The notes: generated from the letters alone by a model not told the origin. Positions 1 to 11,200 are shown, counted from the first letter of the stretch. The stretch: 64,000 bases of DNA from Paratinospora sagittata (GCA_035771175.1 CM069607.1:22328001-22392000), one strand, 5' to 3'. Numbers and translations: made by a program.

Positions 1-957
1 CAGTTGTCTGGATGCATATGCAACCACTTGGCCTTCTTGCATTAGCACGGCACCTAAGCCTTGGAGAGAGGCGTCGGTGTATAATGAAAACCCAATTGCA
101 TTTCTTGGAGTGATAAGTACAGGTGCTGTCGTGAGGCATTTTTTCAATTCCTGAAATGATGCTTCACAGGCGGGATTCCAGAGAAATCGCACGTCTTTTC
201 GAGTGAGCTGGGTCATAGGTTCAGTAATCTTTGAGAAGTCCTTGATGAAGCGTCTGTAATAGCCAGCCAACCCAAGAAAACTCCTAATCTGAGTAACAGT
301 GGTAGGCTGCTTCCAGTTTAAAACTGCTTCAACCTTAGAAGGATCTACCTCAATGCCATTGCCTGAAACCACATGGCCTAGGAATTGAACTCTCTTTGCC
401 CAAAATTCGCACTTACTCAACTTTGCATACAGTTGGTGGCTTCTCAAGGTCTGGAGGACTATCTTTAAATGTAATTTATGGTCTTCCTCGGTTGAGGAAT
501 ATATCAAGATGTCGTCCACAAAAACCACGACAAATCGGTCTAAGTATAACCTGAAGATGCGATTCATAAAATTCATGAATGCAGCAGGTGCATTTGTTAG
601 ACCGAACGACATAACTAAGAACTCGTAATGACCGTACCGAGTTCGGAACGCCGTCTTGGTGATGTCCGACTCTCAGATCCGGAGTTGGTGATAACCGGAA
701 CGTAAATCAATCTTAGAGAAAAATTTGGCATCTCTAAGTTGGTCGAACAAGTCATCGATCCTGGGTAATGGATATTTGTTCTTGATGGTGACGTTATTCA
801 ACTTGCGATAATCGATGCAAAGTCGTAACGAACTATCCTTTTTGCGAACAAATAGAACTGGAGCGCCCCAGGGTGATGAACTCTTTCGGATGAAGCCATT
901 ACTCTCTAATTCCTTAAGTTGTTTGTCTAATTCGACCAGTTCGACATTTGACATTCT
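1..957 (-). pseudogene. Ty3/gypsy reverse transcriptase and RNase H start, degenerate, runs off the left edge
   Basis: This is the pol segment of a Tekay/Del-like gypsy retrotransposon. It would copy element RNA into cDNA in a virus-like particle. Read on the minus strand from 957, it begins with [14 protein letters not shown] and the RT finger motif [17 protein letters not shown]. It continues through CIDYRKLN, the catalytic FVDD box near 505-520 (intact) and [11 protein letters not shown], and ends inside RNase H at [14 protein letters not shown] near 20-70. A TGA follows HQLRI near 673, and a TAA at 958-960 separates this part from protease in the same frame. Both fit single-base decay. 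The family assignment is firm from the motifs. The element's 3' half and 3' LTR lie outside the window. Confidence 0.93.
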
Positions 958-1737
958 TTATGGTGGAATTGAGATAGGCCATGTCCCAGGTATGAGGTTG
1001 ATCTCAAAATTGAATTCCCTAACTGGAGGTAGACCAGGAAGGTCATTAAGAAAAATCGTTAGGAATTCAGATATGACTGGAACATCATGTACTTCGAGAG
1101 GGTATAGTGCTGGTGAGTTGGTTTCATTGCCAAGGGATAGAGCTCGAAGTTGTGCCTTGAGAAGGGCAATGGTTGATTTGTGTATCCATTGCCTCGTTCC
1201 CTGAAGCTTGACCAACTCGCCTGTAGGCAAGGTTAAGTAAACTTGCTTCTTCATACATTCGATCTTTGCATCCAGTGGTGTTAACCAGTCCATGCCAAGG
1301 ATGATGTCGAAGTCGTCAAAATCCATCACAAGCAGATCGGCATATATGATATGTTCTGACATTCGAAGCTCACATCGAGAACACTGCAAGTTGACGTCAG
1401 TACCAGATCCGAACGGTGATGTGACATGGAGTGTGATGTTTGTGGGTTCAGGATGCAGGCCTAAATGTCTTACCAATGCTGATGATATAAAAGAATGCGT
1501 AGCACTTGAATCAAACAAAACATGCACCATTGTATTGAACAAAGGAAAGGTACCTTCGACGACATTGTTGTCTAGTAGGGGATGTTGAGCGATGGCGAAT
1601 GCTCGGCCCTGATTCCGTTGACCCTGGTTCTGCTGGTTCTGCCTAGGTTGGGCATTAGCAGCAGGTGGTGCTTGTTGGACCGGAATAGCCGGAATAGGTT
1701 GCTGAAGGTGCGGACAAAGATGTTTTACATGGCCCTT
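958..1737 (-). pseudogene. Ty3/gypsy aspartic protease and gag-protease linker, degenerate
   Basis: This is the retropepsin-type protease domain that would cleave the Gag-Pol polyprotein. The active-site segment reads VLFDSSATHSFIS on the minus strand near 1490-1525. Gypsy proteases normally have D-S/T-G there, so the glycine is replaced and the enzyme is probably dead. Further motifs are FDIILGMDWL near 1280-1310 and the strand leading to the RT linker (FLNDLPGLPPVREFNFEINL). The frame is open from about 1737 to the TAA at 958-960. The segment joins gag upstream across a TAG at about 1738 and RT downstream, as in a single Gag-Pol reading frame. Confidence 0.9.
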
Positions 1738-2894
1738 CTAGCCGCAGTTGAAACATGTCGGATGATACTGCGGATGGTTCTGTTGGCCATGCTGGTTGTT
1801 CTGCTGGCCATGCTGAATGTGGTGTCGACAACCACCTCTGCCATTGCCGTTTCGACGGCCACCTCTTCCATAACGACGTCCGCGGCCATGATTTCGGAAA
1901 CCCTGATGGTTAGGGTTAGAAGGTTCAGCCGCAGGTGTTGTGGCCTCATTCTTCGAAACCGGGGCTGGGAGGGCTGGGTTTTGATTGTAGTAGGGCTTTT
2001 TCTTGTTGCCCTGTTGCATGCCTTGTTGGGAAAACGTTGCAGGCCGTTTGCCCTTATTCATTCGCTGTTCCTATAAGAGCTTCTCTTGTTCAAAGCTCAT
2101 GGCTTTGTCAACAACCTCTTTGTAAATCTTGAGATCCAAGATTGATAAGGCTTGCCGAATGTCATGGCGAAGGCCATTATAAAATTTCTTAGTCTTATCT
2201 CGCTCCGTTGAGATGGTGGAGAGAGAGTAGACGGATAATTCTTTGAATTTTCCAGTATATTCTCTGACGGTCATGGTGCCTTGGTATAACTTAGCGAAGT
2301 CCTGTCGCTTCTGCTTCGTCACCGCACTGGGAAAATACTCATCAATAAACATTGACTCGAACTGTTGCCAAGTCATATCGGCTATGTTGACCCGTGGGTC
2401 TTCTTTCACTGTGATCTACCATTTGTTTGCTCCACCAACAAGTTGGTAGGTCGCTAGTGGAATTTTACGAGTCTCATCGACTCCCATTGCATCAAGAGCC
2501 TTCTTTGACTCATCCAGCCACTTTTGCACCTCATCAGGATCAATGGTGCCATCGAAAGTAAGAGGTTATAGCCGCTTGTATTTAGTAATCTGATCGGTTT
2601 GAGCTTCCGACCAAATTTTACAGGTGCTTGAACCATGGCAACCTGACTGGCTGCAGTCTCCTGAACGACAGTTTGAACAGTGGCCTTCATCGCCTCAATA
2701 AATCCAGAGAAGAAGGTTTCAATGCTTGAAGGCGTGGAAAAGGGTGCGGGTGGGGATGGGATTGCCTGCCCAGATGGAGTGGCAGTGTCGGGTGTGGCTT
2801 GTGCTGTTGTCCGAGGCGGCGGTTCCTGAATCTCAGGAGGTGCCTTAACTGCGGGACGAACAATACGTGGCCTTCCTCTCTTTCTTGTTTGCAT
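1738..2894 (-). pseudogene. Ty3/gypsy gag with broken CCHC zinc knuckle
   Basis: This is the capsid/nucleocapsid protein of the same element. It starts at MQTRKRGRPRIVRP (2894). A Pro/Thr-rich N-terminal part is followed by the gag core (WQQFESMFIDEYFP, DFAKLYQGTMTVREY, YNGLRHDIRQAL near 2100-2370) and a Gly/Arg-rich basic stretch (RGRRYGRGGRR). The zinc knuckle begins CFNCG, but a TAG interrupts it at about 1738; KGH and the last Cys follow in frame. A frameshift near 2560-2580 splits the N-terminal part from the core, a stop falls after NKW near 2415, and another stop separates the core from the basic tail near 2061-2071. The gene is clearly inactive. Confidence 0.9.
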
Positions 2895-3678
2895 TTTCTC
2901 ACTGGCAAGGAGAAAATAAAACCAAGATTAAGAAACTATAGGCAAGTATAATGTTATTGTATGCTCAGCAACAATTTCGAGAGTACTGTAATATTAAAAT
3001 CACCTAATTTTCTAAGTAGAGTGTAAAGTTGTTGTTGAGGAATCAAAAAATCTTATATATCTCGTATGTGTGGCCATGGTGTAAAAACAAACAAGGTTAG
3101 AATGTTTATATAATAAGTACAAAATTGTGCAAGTATTTAAAATGATTTGGTTCTGGTTTTTGTGAACATACATATATTTCATTGAAAATCCATACGAGTC
3201 ATAAGAATTCTAAGATTTGCCTCGGTAAATAGCCTGAGCTAACGTTCTATCGCAATCTTATGCATTCAGACGCTTACTCTTAGTCTTTTCGATTATTATC
3301 CAAGTTCATGTGTCCCATACCACATGAATTTAGTAATAAGGGTGTCAACCAAGTTAAGTTGTATGAACACAGTCTCTAAAAACATTGGCTGAATAGAAGT
3401 TCACTAATAGTATCGTCCAAAGTTACATGTCCCATACCGTATAAACTTAGTGATAAGATTAGTAATGCAACTTTCTCCAAATGTTTCTTTTCACACCAGG
3501 TCATGGGTTTTCTTACTTCCACATTTTATTTAGTATCCTCCAATTTTGTTGTGTCCCATACCACTCCAAAGTTAGTGATACAAAAGAAAAAATGGTTGTA
3601 AGTTGGCCCACCAAAGATAGTCTTTAAACAAAACAATTTCATTCATATATATCAAAGGAAAGTTTACAATGCCAGTAA
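2895..3678. other. Non-coding spacer between gag and the upstream ORF, with a triplicated motif
   Basis: No credible ORF is present. The motif TGTCCCATACC recurs at about 3311, 3429 and 3552, spaced 118-123 bp apart. Each copy is followed by a related stretch ending in TTAGTGATA or TTAGTAATA. This is an imperfect tandem triplication of about 120 bp. The spacer may be the leader directly upstream of gag or the scar of an older junction. Confidence 0.55.
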
Positions 3679-5261
3679 TTAATTGTGACTTTCTTGTCTA
3701 CTACCGCTCCTTCGAGATCTACTGCTACGTACATAACGACTACTAACGGAAGGTTGAGAGTGTGCATGTTCTGCGTCGAAGTTTTGCAACTGGGTTAATA
3801 TATTATTGTGGCTCTCTCTCAGTGTAGCAATATTGGATGCCATTTCATCTAACCGTTCAAGTAGGTTAGTCGGTTGTCCCATCGGTGGTTGATGGGTCGT
3901 TTGTCTCGTAGGAGAAGGGTAGGCCATAGACATTGGGAGAAAGTATTGGTTCATAGGTGGAAGGTAGTTGTTTTGATTGTGCGAGGATCCCCTAACTGGA
4001 ACCCCATGGATATTTGGATATGTTTGTGGTGAAAAAGTTTGAAACAATGGGCTTATCGGGATGTTTTGTCCGCCAAGATTTGGTGACGCCCAATATGGTT
4101 GTTGTTGGTTCATAACAACTTGTGGAACTGGAGGATACTGTACCGTAGGAGTTGGAAATCTTTGGTACGAAGTGGTGCCTGGAGTGGGCACGTTCCACGT
4201 TGGTGGATTTGCTTGCGTACCTTGTCTATCATGACTTTGTGTAGGTTGATTTAGTGTGGCATATAACTCTTCGTCAGTGAATGGTTGATCGGTTGGATCA
4301 CTATTCGGGGCTGGGTCTGATGTAGGATTTGGATGTGAATCATTATTTGGCCCTTCTTGGAGGGGCATCTTGCGTCGACTTTTGCGAAGGCAACGCCCAT
4401 GCTTGTCTCTCATTCTTTCGGCATTTCTTATGGTCGTGCCGAATAACTCTTCGTCAGTTACCCCCCCACTTGTGCCATATGTCTTGAAGATAGAGGATGC
4501 TGTAACTGGTTCAGTTATGAGTTTTGACGTTCCATCGAAAGTGGCGACGTTTGCCTCGTATAGTATCCTCATAATCAAGACTCCATAGCCGAGGAATTCT
4601 TTTCTTAAGGGTTTTGTATCACCCGCAACATTTGTTGGATAATAAGGTGAGGTAGGGAGACCGTAATTTTCTTCTCTATGCAGTATAACATAAGAAGTTG
4701 AGCTCTTGACATAGTGCCTTTAGTCCCCCTTTCTGGCAAGATGTTGCCATATACAATCTTTCCGAGGCCGGCAAGAGATGGCTTAAGATGATTGTTTGGG
4801 AGGTTGGTGTATGTTGATGGAGTGTATGGCTCTTTGGCGAGGGAATTGAACAATTGGTCATTAGATTCTGCGATCTCTGCAACTGTCTGGGGTTCATGCG
4901 GATCAATAATCCTCTCCTCAATCGGAATCTCCAAAAGTCGAGCAATAAGTTCGACGTTGATAGAAATTTGTATCCCCATAACTGTTGTTGTCTCCAATAC
5001 AGGGCTGTTTCCCTCTTCTGGAAGTCCTACGTAATTCATGGCTTCGTAGAAGGATCTGACCAAGTTGTAAGAGACTTGTCCCTCGACTTTGGTTATATTT
5101 AACCAATCCAATGTTGCGAGTTTGTCGTGAAGGATTGGGCGGAGGCGGAGATCGCTATTGTCGATGCTCCTCATAGTCATAACCTCTCTTTTGGACAATT
5201 CTTTAAGTCTAGTGGGAATTGGTTCCCTGCTAATGGAAGTTGGTCCTTCCCTTGAGGCCAT
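3679..5261 (-). pseudogene. Transposase_32-like ('putative plant transposon protein') ORF with a frameshift
   Basis: This ORF of about 525 codons is read from MASREGPTSI (ATG at 5261; an in-frame ATG at 5318 is also possible). Its N-terminal half resembles the plant-specific 'putative plant transposon protein' domain: LVRSFYEAMNY corresponds to the LVREFYAN-type motif, followed by ELIARLLEIP, a GNILPERG segment and a hydrophobic helix TVSLPHLIIQQML. The C-terminal half (3679-4578) is a Pro/Gln/Asn-rich low-complexity tail. It contains a predicted coiled-coil stretch (LLERLDEMASNIATL) and ends in an Arg/Ser-rich segment. A one-base shift at about 4605 separates the halves. The molecular function of this domain is unknown. 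The ORF lies on the same strand as the gypsy gag-pol, between the primer site and gag, where such elements normally have only a short leader. Confidence 0.72.
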
Positions 5262-5318
5262 TCTTTTGCTGAAAGGAAAATAAATTTGTGTGAAAGACAC
5301 AAAATATATTCCTAACAT

Positions 5319-5995
5319 TTTTAAGTTTTATGCCTTGTTTGCTAGACATTATTTTCGAGGTTTCTTTTGATGGTTATGCCATCATGAAATTTTCTTCATT
5401 AGTGATTTGATGTATATATGTCGTATTCACATATTAATGTATAGACATATTTAATGATAACTATAGTTCCCATAAATCAACTATATATATATATTTGAAA
5501 TTAAACTATATAAAAATCATATATAGTTGTTTTTAATCCAATTCGTAACTATATATATAATTCATATATATAGTTTTAGATATATCAAATATTTTTTCTT
5601 TTTTTTTTTCGAATAAATATTTTTCAAAAAATAAAAATTTTTTCGAATATTATTTTCGAATTTTTTTTTTTGAATAAATATTTTTTGAAAAATAAAAATT
5701 TTTTTGAATTTTTTTTTTTTTTTTTATACGTACCTCATATACACTAAGGTATATAGATACATATATTCAATCATAACTACACATATAGTTTCTAATAAAT
5801 TATGACTATATGTATATTTAAATCAAACTATATAAAAATCATATAGTTTTCTAGATATATATATTTAATACAAATCTCAACTATATATAATTGACATATG
5901 TATATATAGTTCTAGAGATATATATATATATATATATATCTAATAAAATTTTTCTTCCACTAATTTGGTGGACTTGGGCGGGCCGTGCACCGTAC
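5319..5995. other. AT-rich leader with repeated ACTATAT motifs and poly-T tracts
   Basis: The stretch is very AT-rich. It contains repeated blocks built on AACTATATATA and CTATATAAAAATCATATA (near 5500, 5565, 5830 and 5880), two poly-T runs with TTCGAA motifs (5590-5720) and a (TA)n tract at 5918-5940. No coding potential is visible. On the minus strand it lies between the primer-binding site and the Transposase_32-like ORF. Confidence 0.6.
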
Positions 5996-6007
5996 GCTCT
6001 GATACCA
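5996..6007 (-). promoter_or_regulatory. Primer-binding site (initiator tRNA-Met type)
   Basis: The minus strand reads TGGTATCAGAGC, the standard plant LTR-retrotransposon site complementary to the 3' end of initiator tRNA-Met. It lies 5 bp inside the LTR end at 6013, so minus-strand DNA synthesis would start here. Confidence 0.9.
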
Positions 6008-7100
6008 TTAAATGTCACACCCCGCCCGGACGCGCCTAAACCGGCGGTACACTCACGGACGGGGTGCGCATTTGGAACAATTACAATGGTAACAACAGAG
6101 TGCGCAGCGGAAATACGGTACACACAGTACAAATCTGATTTCATTTAATTCAAAATACTTTTGTACATAGAATGGCCAAGGGAACATACTCCCAAAATCC
6201 CCAATGAATCATACGAAGGGTACAAAATGTGGGCCCCATAACCTGCACCCAGTCCACTCTAATTTCCTGTGAAAGATTGGATAATAATGGAGTGAGCTTA
6301 ACGCGCTCAGTGGGTAAATAGTGCATGAGTATAACAATTAATAAAGCATACTTCAATATCAAATATCTTAAATACACATGTGAGCATCATAATCAATCAA
6401 TATGAATGTATGCATGACACCGTCTCGTAATGGTTTGATGAACGTACATCGCCTGAATTCACGAACAGGAACGATGCTCTGGATTCACGTACTGATGTCG
6501 GGTTCTCATGTACGTCCCTCTCCAGATAAATGTAATGAATAGCGAGCAATGCTCCTAACTATTCTATGAGTCATAAACCATATACATCCCTAGGTGGTGA
6601 TATGTATGATGCCAATGCATGAACTGGTCTAGTCTACTGGTCTAGTCTTTTCTTGTCATTTAGACTGACTTTGGCAACGTCTGGTGATCCTTATCACGGT
6701 TGGTATCACGATGGGCAAGATTAGGACATTCAGTATTACTGTATAACCTGATAGCCTTCAATAAGACCAACTAGATCAGTCCCCAGTTGAGAGGTGAGAC
6801 ACAAGGTCTGCTTAAATACCAATCGCCTAGAGCATCCCGCTGCCTCCCGTTCACTATTTAAAGTTACTGAGGACAAGACCGAGTCTAGTTGAGTCGGATT
6901 GACTACAAATCCGACATTATAACAGTGTAATACATGAATTCCAAATATACAGGCATATGTGCGGCAGTCTAAATAGTATATGACATAATGCAGTGTAAAT
7001 GAATAGTATACATAATAATAATTGAATGTAAACTTTAATAAAAGTTATGAAACACGCAAACCTATGTTTCGTTCCCCACCTTCAGATAAAACTTCTTCTT

Positions 7101-7190
7101 TCAGATCTGGCGCTTTCCTCCGGACAGAACTTCGTTGCACCGCTTTCAGATCTGGCGCTTTCCTCCGGATAGAACTTTGTTGCACCGCAC
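7101..7190. repeat. Two tandem 45-bp copies within the LTR
   Basis: TCAGATCTGGCGCTTTCCTC begins at 7101 and recurs at 7146, and each copy continues to TTGCACCG. The two copies differ at only a few positions. They lie in the transcribed side of the LTR, just downstream of the minus-strand TATA box. Confidence 0.8.
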
Positions 7191-7295
7191 CGAGAGTCTC
7201 AGACAGAGAGTCTCAAAAACTTAGAATGCGTGAAAAGGAGAAGAAATTCACAAGAGAAGGTGATTTGGTGTGAGGAATGAGAAATGAGGAGGTTT

Positions 7296-7304
7296 CTTAT
7301 ATAG
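7296..7304 (-). promoter_or_regulatory. TATA-like core promoter of the gypsy LTR
   Basis: The minus strand reads CTATATAAG, immediately downstream of the 20-bp repeat array in the direction of element transcription. The position fits the U3/R transition of the LTR. The start site itself is inferred. Confidence 0.6.
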
Positions 7305-7310
7305 AGATTT

Positions 7311-7560
7311 TTGCGCCTGAACGTTAGGGCATGCGCCAGAATGTTCTAGCATGCGCCTGTACATTCTGGCATGCGCCTGAACGTTCTGGCATGCGCCTGA
7401 ACGTTCTGGCATGCGCCTGTACGTTCTAGCATGCGCCTGAATGTTCTGTCATGCGCCTGAACGTTTGGGCATTCATTGCCCCTGAATGTTCTGGCATGCG
7501 CCTGAACGTTCTGTCATGCGCCAGAACATTCTGGCGTGCGCCTGAACGTTCGGGCGTTGC
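7311..7560. repeat. 20-bp tandem array upstream of the LTR TATA box (about 12 copies)
   Basis: The unit is ATGCGCCTGAACGTTCTGGC, with copies varying by one to four bases; one spacer copy near 7466-7480 is irregular. The unit contains the palindromes GCATGC (at unit joins) and AACGTT. In minus-strand orientation the array directly precedes the TATA-like box, so a repeated enhancer role is plausible but inferred. Confidence 0.9.
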
Positions 7561-8983
7561 CCAAATAGTAATTTTTTTTTTTTTTTGAAATACAGGGTAT
7601 TACACAAGTACTTGGACAATGTGGAGCTTTTACTCAAGTGATTCTCAACAAGTTTTGCATATTTGCATAATTGCATGATTTTGATCAATTTGTTTTCAAA
7701 TAATTTAATGAATACAAATCTAGTTTTTCCAAGCCTGCTCTTGAAAGATTTCTTAAGGAAATAAGGAAACAAAAGTCATGTCAAAACGAAAGCAAAAAGC
7801 TCCAGTGGCTCAAAGAAGAAAACAAATGATGAAAAAAAAATGGAAAAGGCCCCAGTTCTAACTAGTCTAACCTGTTATTGTTTTCAAAAGGGGGAAGAGA
7901 AATAGAGAAATACTTGGCTAACTTAGTAAATCAATCAGCGGAGCTACAAAAGGAAGCTGCAAGTTAGGGGGAGAACTACAATTTTTAATGATTAAACTTG
8001 ATGTTATGTTGTGACACTATGACACTTTGCGTGTTTGAATTGATCTGACCATGACAACAATTTTTTAATTGTTATGCTTCTAAATTTGCCTTGAGCATTA
8101 AATGTTTATCCATCTTAAATGAATGCAATTTTTGATATCTCTATGCCATGGTAATGTAATTTGTATGAATGTACCTGTATCTATTGTCACTTAGCCAAAA
8201 GGTATTTGAGTGTTTGAAATCATCAAAAAGGGGGAGATGGTTATCTCAAGGAACCCCATAAATTGAACGTTATGATGATTCAAAACTACTCACCTGAGTA
8301 TCCAATGATCTTATGAAATGTTTCAGTAATGTCGAAAATCAAGATCAAAGAGCTGCGGTTATTGGGCTTACAAGATAATTGAGCAATCAAGATCAAAGCT
8401 TCAAGAGGTTCAAGTACTTAGATAATGTAGAACTTTTACTCAAGTGATTCTCACCAAGTTTTCCATATTTGCATAATTGCATGATTTTGATAAATTTTAT
8501 TTCAAATAATTTAATCTTTTTAATTCTTGCTTAAGGACTCAGTTTGATAGAAATTCATGATGATTTTAATCAATAAAAGTCTAATGTTTCAAAGCCTGCA
8601 TTTGAAAGATTTCTTAAGGAAATAAGGAAACAATGTCAAGTCCTGACGAAAGCCGGAAGCTCCAGTGGCTCAAAGAATAAAATAGATGATGACAAAAAAG
8701 GAAAAGGAAAAGGCCCAAGTTCTAACTAGTCTACCCTGTTGTAATATTCAAAAGGGGGAAGAGAAATAGTGAAATACTAGGTTAAGTTAGTACATCAATC
8801 AGCGGAGCTACAAAAGGAAGCTGCAAGTTAGGGGGAGAAGTTGAATTTTTAATGATTAGACTTGATGTTAAGTTGTGACACTATGACACTTTGTGTGTGT
8901 GAATTGATCTGACCATGACTAAAATTTTTGAATTGTTATACTTCTAAATTTGCATTGACCATTAAATGTTTATCTATCTTAAA

Positions 8984-9090
8984 TGAATGCAATCATCCTT
9001 CAATACTCTGTTTGATAAAAATTCATGAGGATTTTAATCAATAAATTTGCATTGAGCATTAAATGTCTATCTATCTTAAATGAATGCAAT
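8984..9090. repeat. Out-of-register patch inside one satellite unit
   Basis: The 962-bp unit (8251-9213) carries about 105 extra bases. After ATGAATGCAAT it switches to the CATCCTTCAATACTCTG...TTTTAATCAATAA segment that normally lies some 400-500 bp away in the monomer. It then returns to TTTGCATTGAGCATTAAATG, repeating sequence already passed. This looks like template switching or unequal exchange within the array. Confidence 0.75.
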
Positions 9091-11200
9091 TTTTGAGATC
9101 TCTATGCCCTGCTAATGTGATTTGTATGGAAGTACCTGTATTTATGTATCACCTAGCTAAAAGGTATTTGAGTGTTTGAAATCATCAAAAAGGGGGAGAT
9201 TGTTATCTCAAGGAACCCCATAATGTGAACGTTTTGATGATTCTAAACTACTCACCTAAGCATCCAATGATCTTGTTAAATGTTTCAGTAATGTCAAAAA
9301 TCAAGATGAAAGAGCTGCGCTTTTTAAGCTTACAAGATAATTGAGCAATCAAGAGTTTCGGGTACTTAGATAATGTAGAACTTTTACTCAAGTGATTCTC
9401 AGCAAGTATTGCATATTTGCGTAATCGCATGATTTTGATCAATTTGGTTTCAAATAATTTAATATTTTTAATTCATCCTTCAATACTCTATTTGATAAAA
9501 AATCATGATGATTTTAATCAAATAAAAATCTAGTGTTTGAAAGCCTGCACTTGAAAGATTTCTTAAGGAAATAAGGAAGCAAAGTGAAGTTAAGACGAAG
9601 TAGACAACACCATTGGCTCAAAGAATAAAACAGATGATGAAAAAAAAAGAAAAGGAAAAGGCCCCAGTTCTAACTAGACTACCCTGTTGTTGCTTTCAAA
9701 AGAGGGAAGAGAAAAAGAGAAATAGTAGGTTAAGATAGTACATCAGTCAGCGGAGCTACGAAAGGAAGCTGCAAGTTAGGGGGAGAAGTTGAATTTTTAA
9801 TGAATAAACTTGATGTTAAGTTGTGACACTATGACACTTTGTGTGTTTGAATTGATTTGGCCATGACTACAATTTTTGAATTGTTATGCTTCTATATTTA
9901 CATTGAGCATTAAATGTCTATCTATCTTAAATGAATGCTATTTTTGATATCTCTATGCCATGCTAATGTAATCTGTATGAAAGTACCTGTGTTTATGTAT
10001 TACTTGGCTAAAAGGTATTTGAGTGTTTGAAATCATCAAAAAGGGGGAGATTGTTATCTCAAGGAACCCCATAATGTGAACGTTTTGATGATTCCAAACT
10101 ACTCACCTGAGTCTCCAATGATCTTGTTAAATGTTTTAGCAATGTCAAAGATCAGGATCAAAGAGTTGTGCTTTTTAAGCTTACAAGATAACTGAGCAAT
10201 CAAGAGTTTCAAGTAGATAGATAATGTAGAACTTTTACTCAAGTGATTCTCAGCAAGTATTGCATATTTGCGTTATTGCATGATTTTGATCAATTTGTTT
10301 TCAAATAATTTAATATTTTTAATTCATCCTTCAATACTCTATTTGATAAAAATTGATGATGATTTTAATTAAAGAAAAATCTAGTGTTTGAAAGCCTGCA
10401 CTTGAAAGATTTCTTAAGGAAATAAGGAAGCAAAGTGAAGTTAAGACGAAGTATACAACACCATTGGCTCAAAGAATAAAACAGATGATGACAAAAAAAG
10501 AAAAGGAAAAGGCCCCAGTTCTAACTAGACTACCCTGTTGTTGTTTTCACAAGAGGAAAGAGAAATAGAGAAATAGTAGGTTAAGTTAGTACATCAATCA
10601 GCGGAGCTACAAAAGGAAGCTGCAAGTTCGAGGGAGAAGTTGAATTTTTAATGATTAAACTTGATGTTAAGTTGTGACACTATGACACTTTGTGTGTTTG
10701 AATTGATATGACCATGACTACAATTTTTGAATTGTTATGCTTCTAAATTTACATTGTGCATTAAATGTCTATCTATCTTAAAACAATGCAATTTTTGATA
10801 TCTCTATGCCATGCTAATGTATTTTATATGAAAGTACCTGTATTTATTATCACTTAACTAAAAGGTATTTGAGTGTTTGAAATCATCAAAAAGGGAGAGA
10901 TTGTTATCTCAAGGAACCCCATAATGTGAACGTTTTGATGATTCCAAATTACTAACCTGAGTATCGAATGATCTTGTTAAATGTTTCAGTAATGTCAAAA
11001 ATCAAGATCAAATAGCTGCGCTTATTAGGCTTATAATTTAGTAATCAAGATCAAAGCTTCAAGAGTATCAAGTACTTAGATAATGTAGAATTTAACTCAA
11101 GTGATTCTCAGCAAGTTTTGCATATTTGCATAATTGCATGATTTTGTTCAATTTGTTTTCAAATAATTTAATGTTTTTAATTCAGGCTTAAGTACTCCGT

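Larger units (their letters stand above)
6013..7604 (-). mobile_element. 5' LTR of the minus-strand gypsy element (Tekay/Del-like)
   Basis: On the plus strand the LTR opens with TGTCACACCC and closes with GGGTATTACA. On the minus strand it therefore runs TGTAATACCC...GGGTGTGACA, with the TG...CA ends and near-inverted decamers typical of Del-type LTRs. Its length is 1592 bp. The primer site lies 5 bp from the inner end. Internal landmarks are a 20-bp tandem array (7311-7560), a TATA-like box (7296-7304), a 45-bp duplication (about 7099-7190) and, in R/U5, the motif CACTGAGC...GTT...CTCACTCC near 6290-6322. A related motif occurs in the LTRs at 35792-38530 and 50969-52262. The outer end abuts the satellite in mid-monomer. 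Confidence 0.88.

Noticed and set aside
815..2132. Plus-strand frames at 815-1204, 1292-1588 and 1582-2076
   Set aside because: They are antisense shadows of the gypsy gag-pol, whose minus-strand motifs are unambiguous.
5881..6148. Frames on both strands over the primer site and LTR edge
   Set aside because: They overlap each other on opposite strands across a (TA)n tract, the primer site and the LTR end, all non-coding parts of the element.
7473..7772. A 99-codon minus-strand frame across the LTR/satellite junction
   Set aside because: It joins the 20-bp repeat array to satellite sequence and so is created by the junction; there is no domain.
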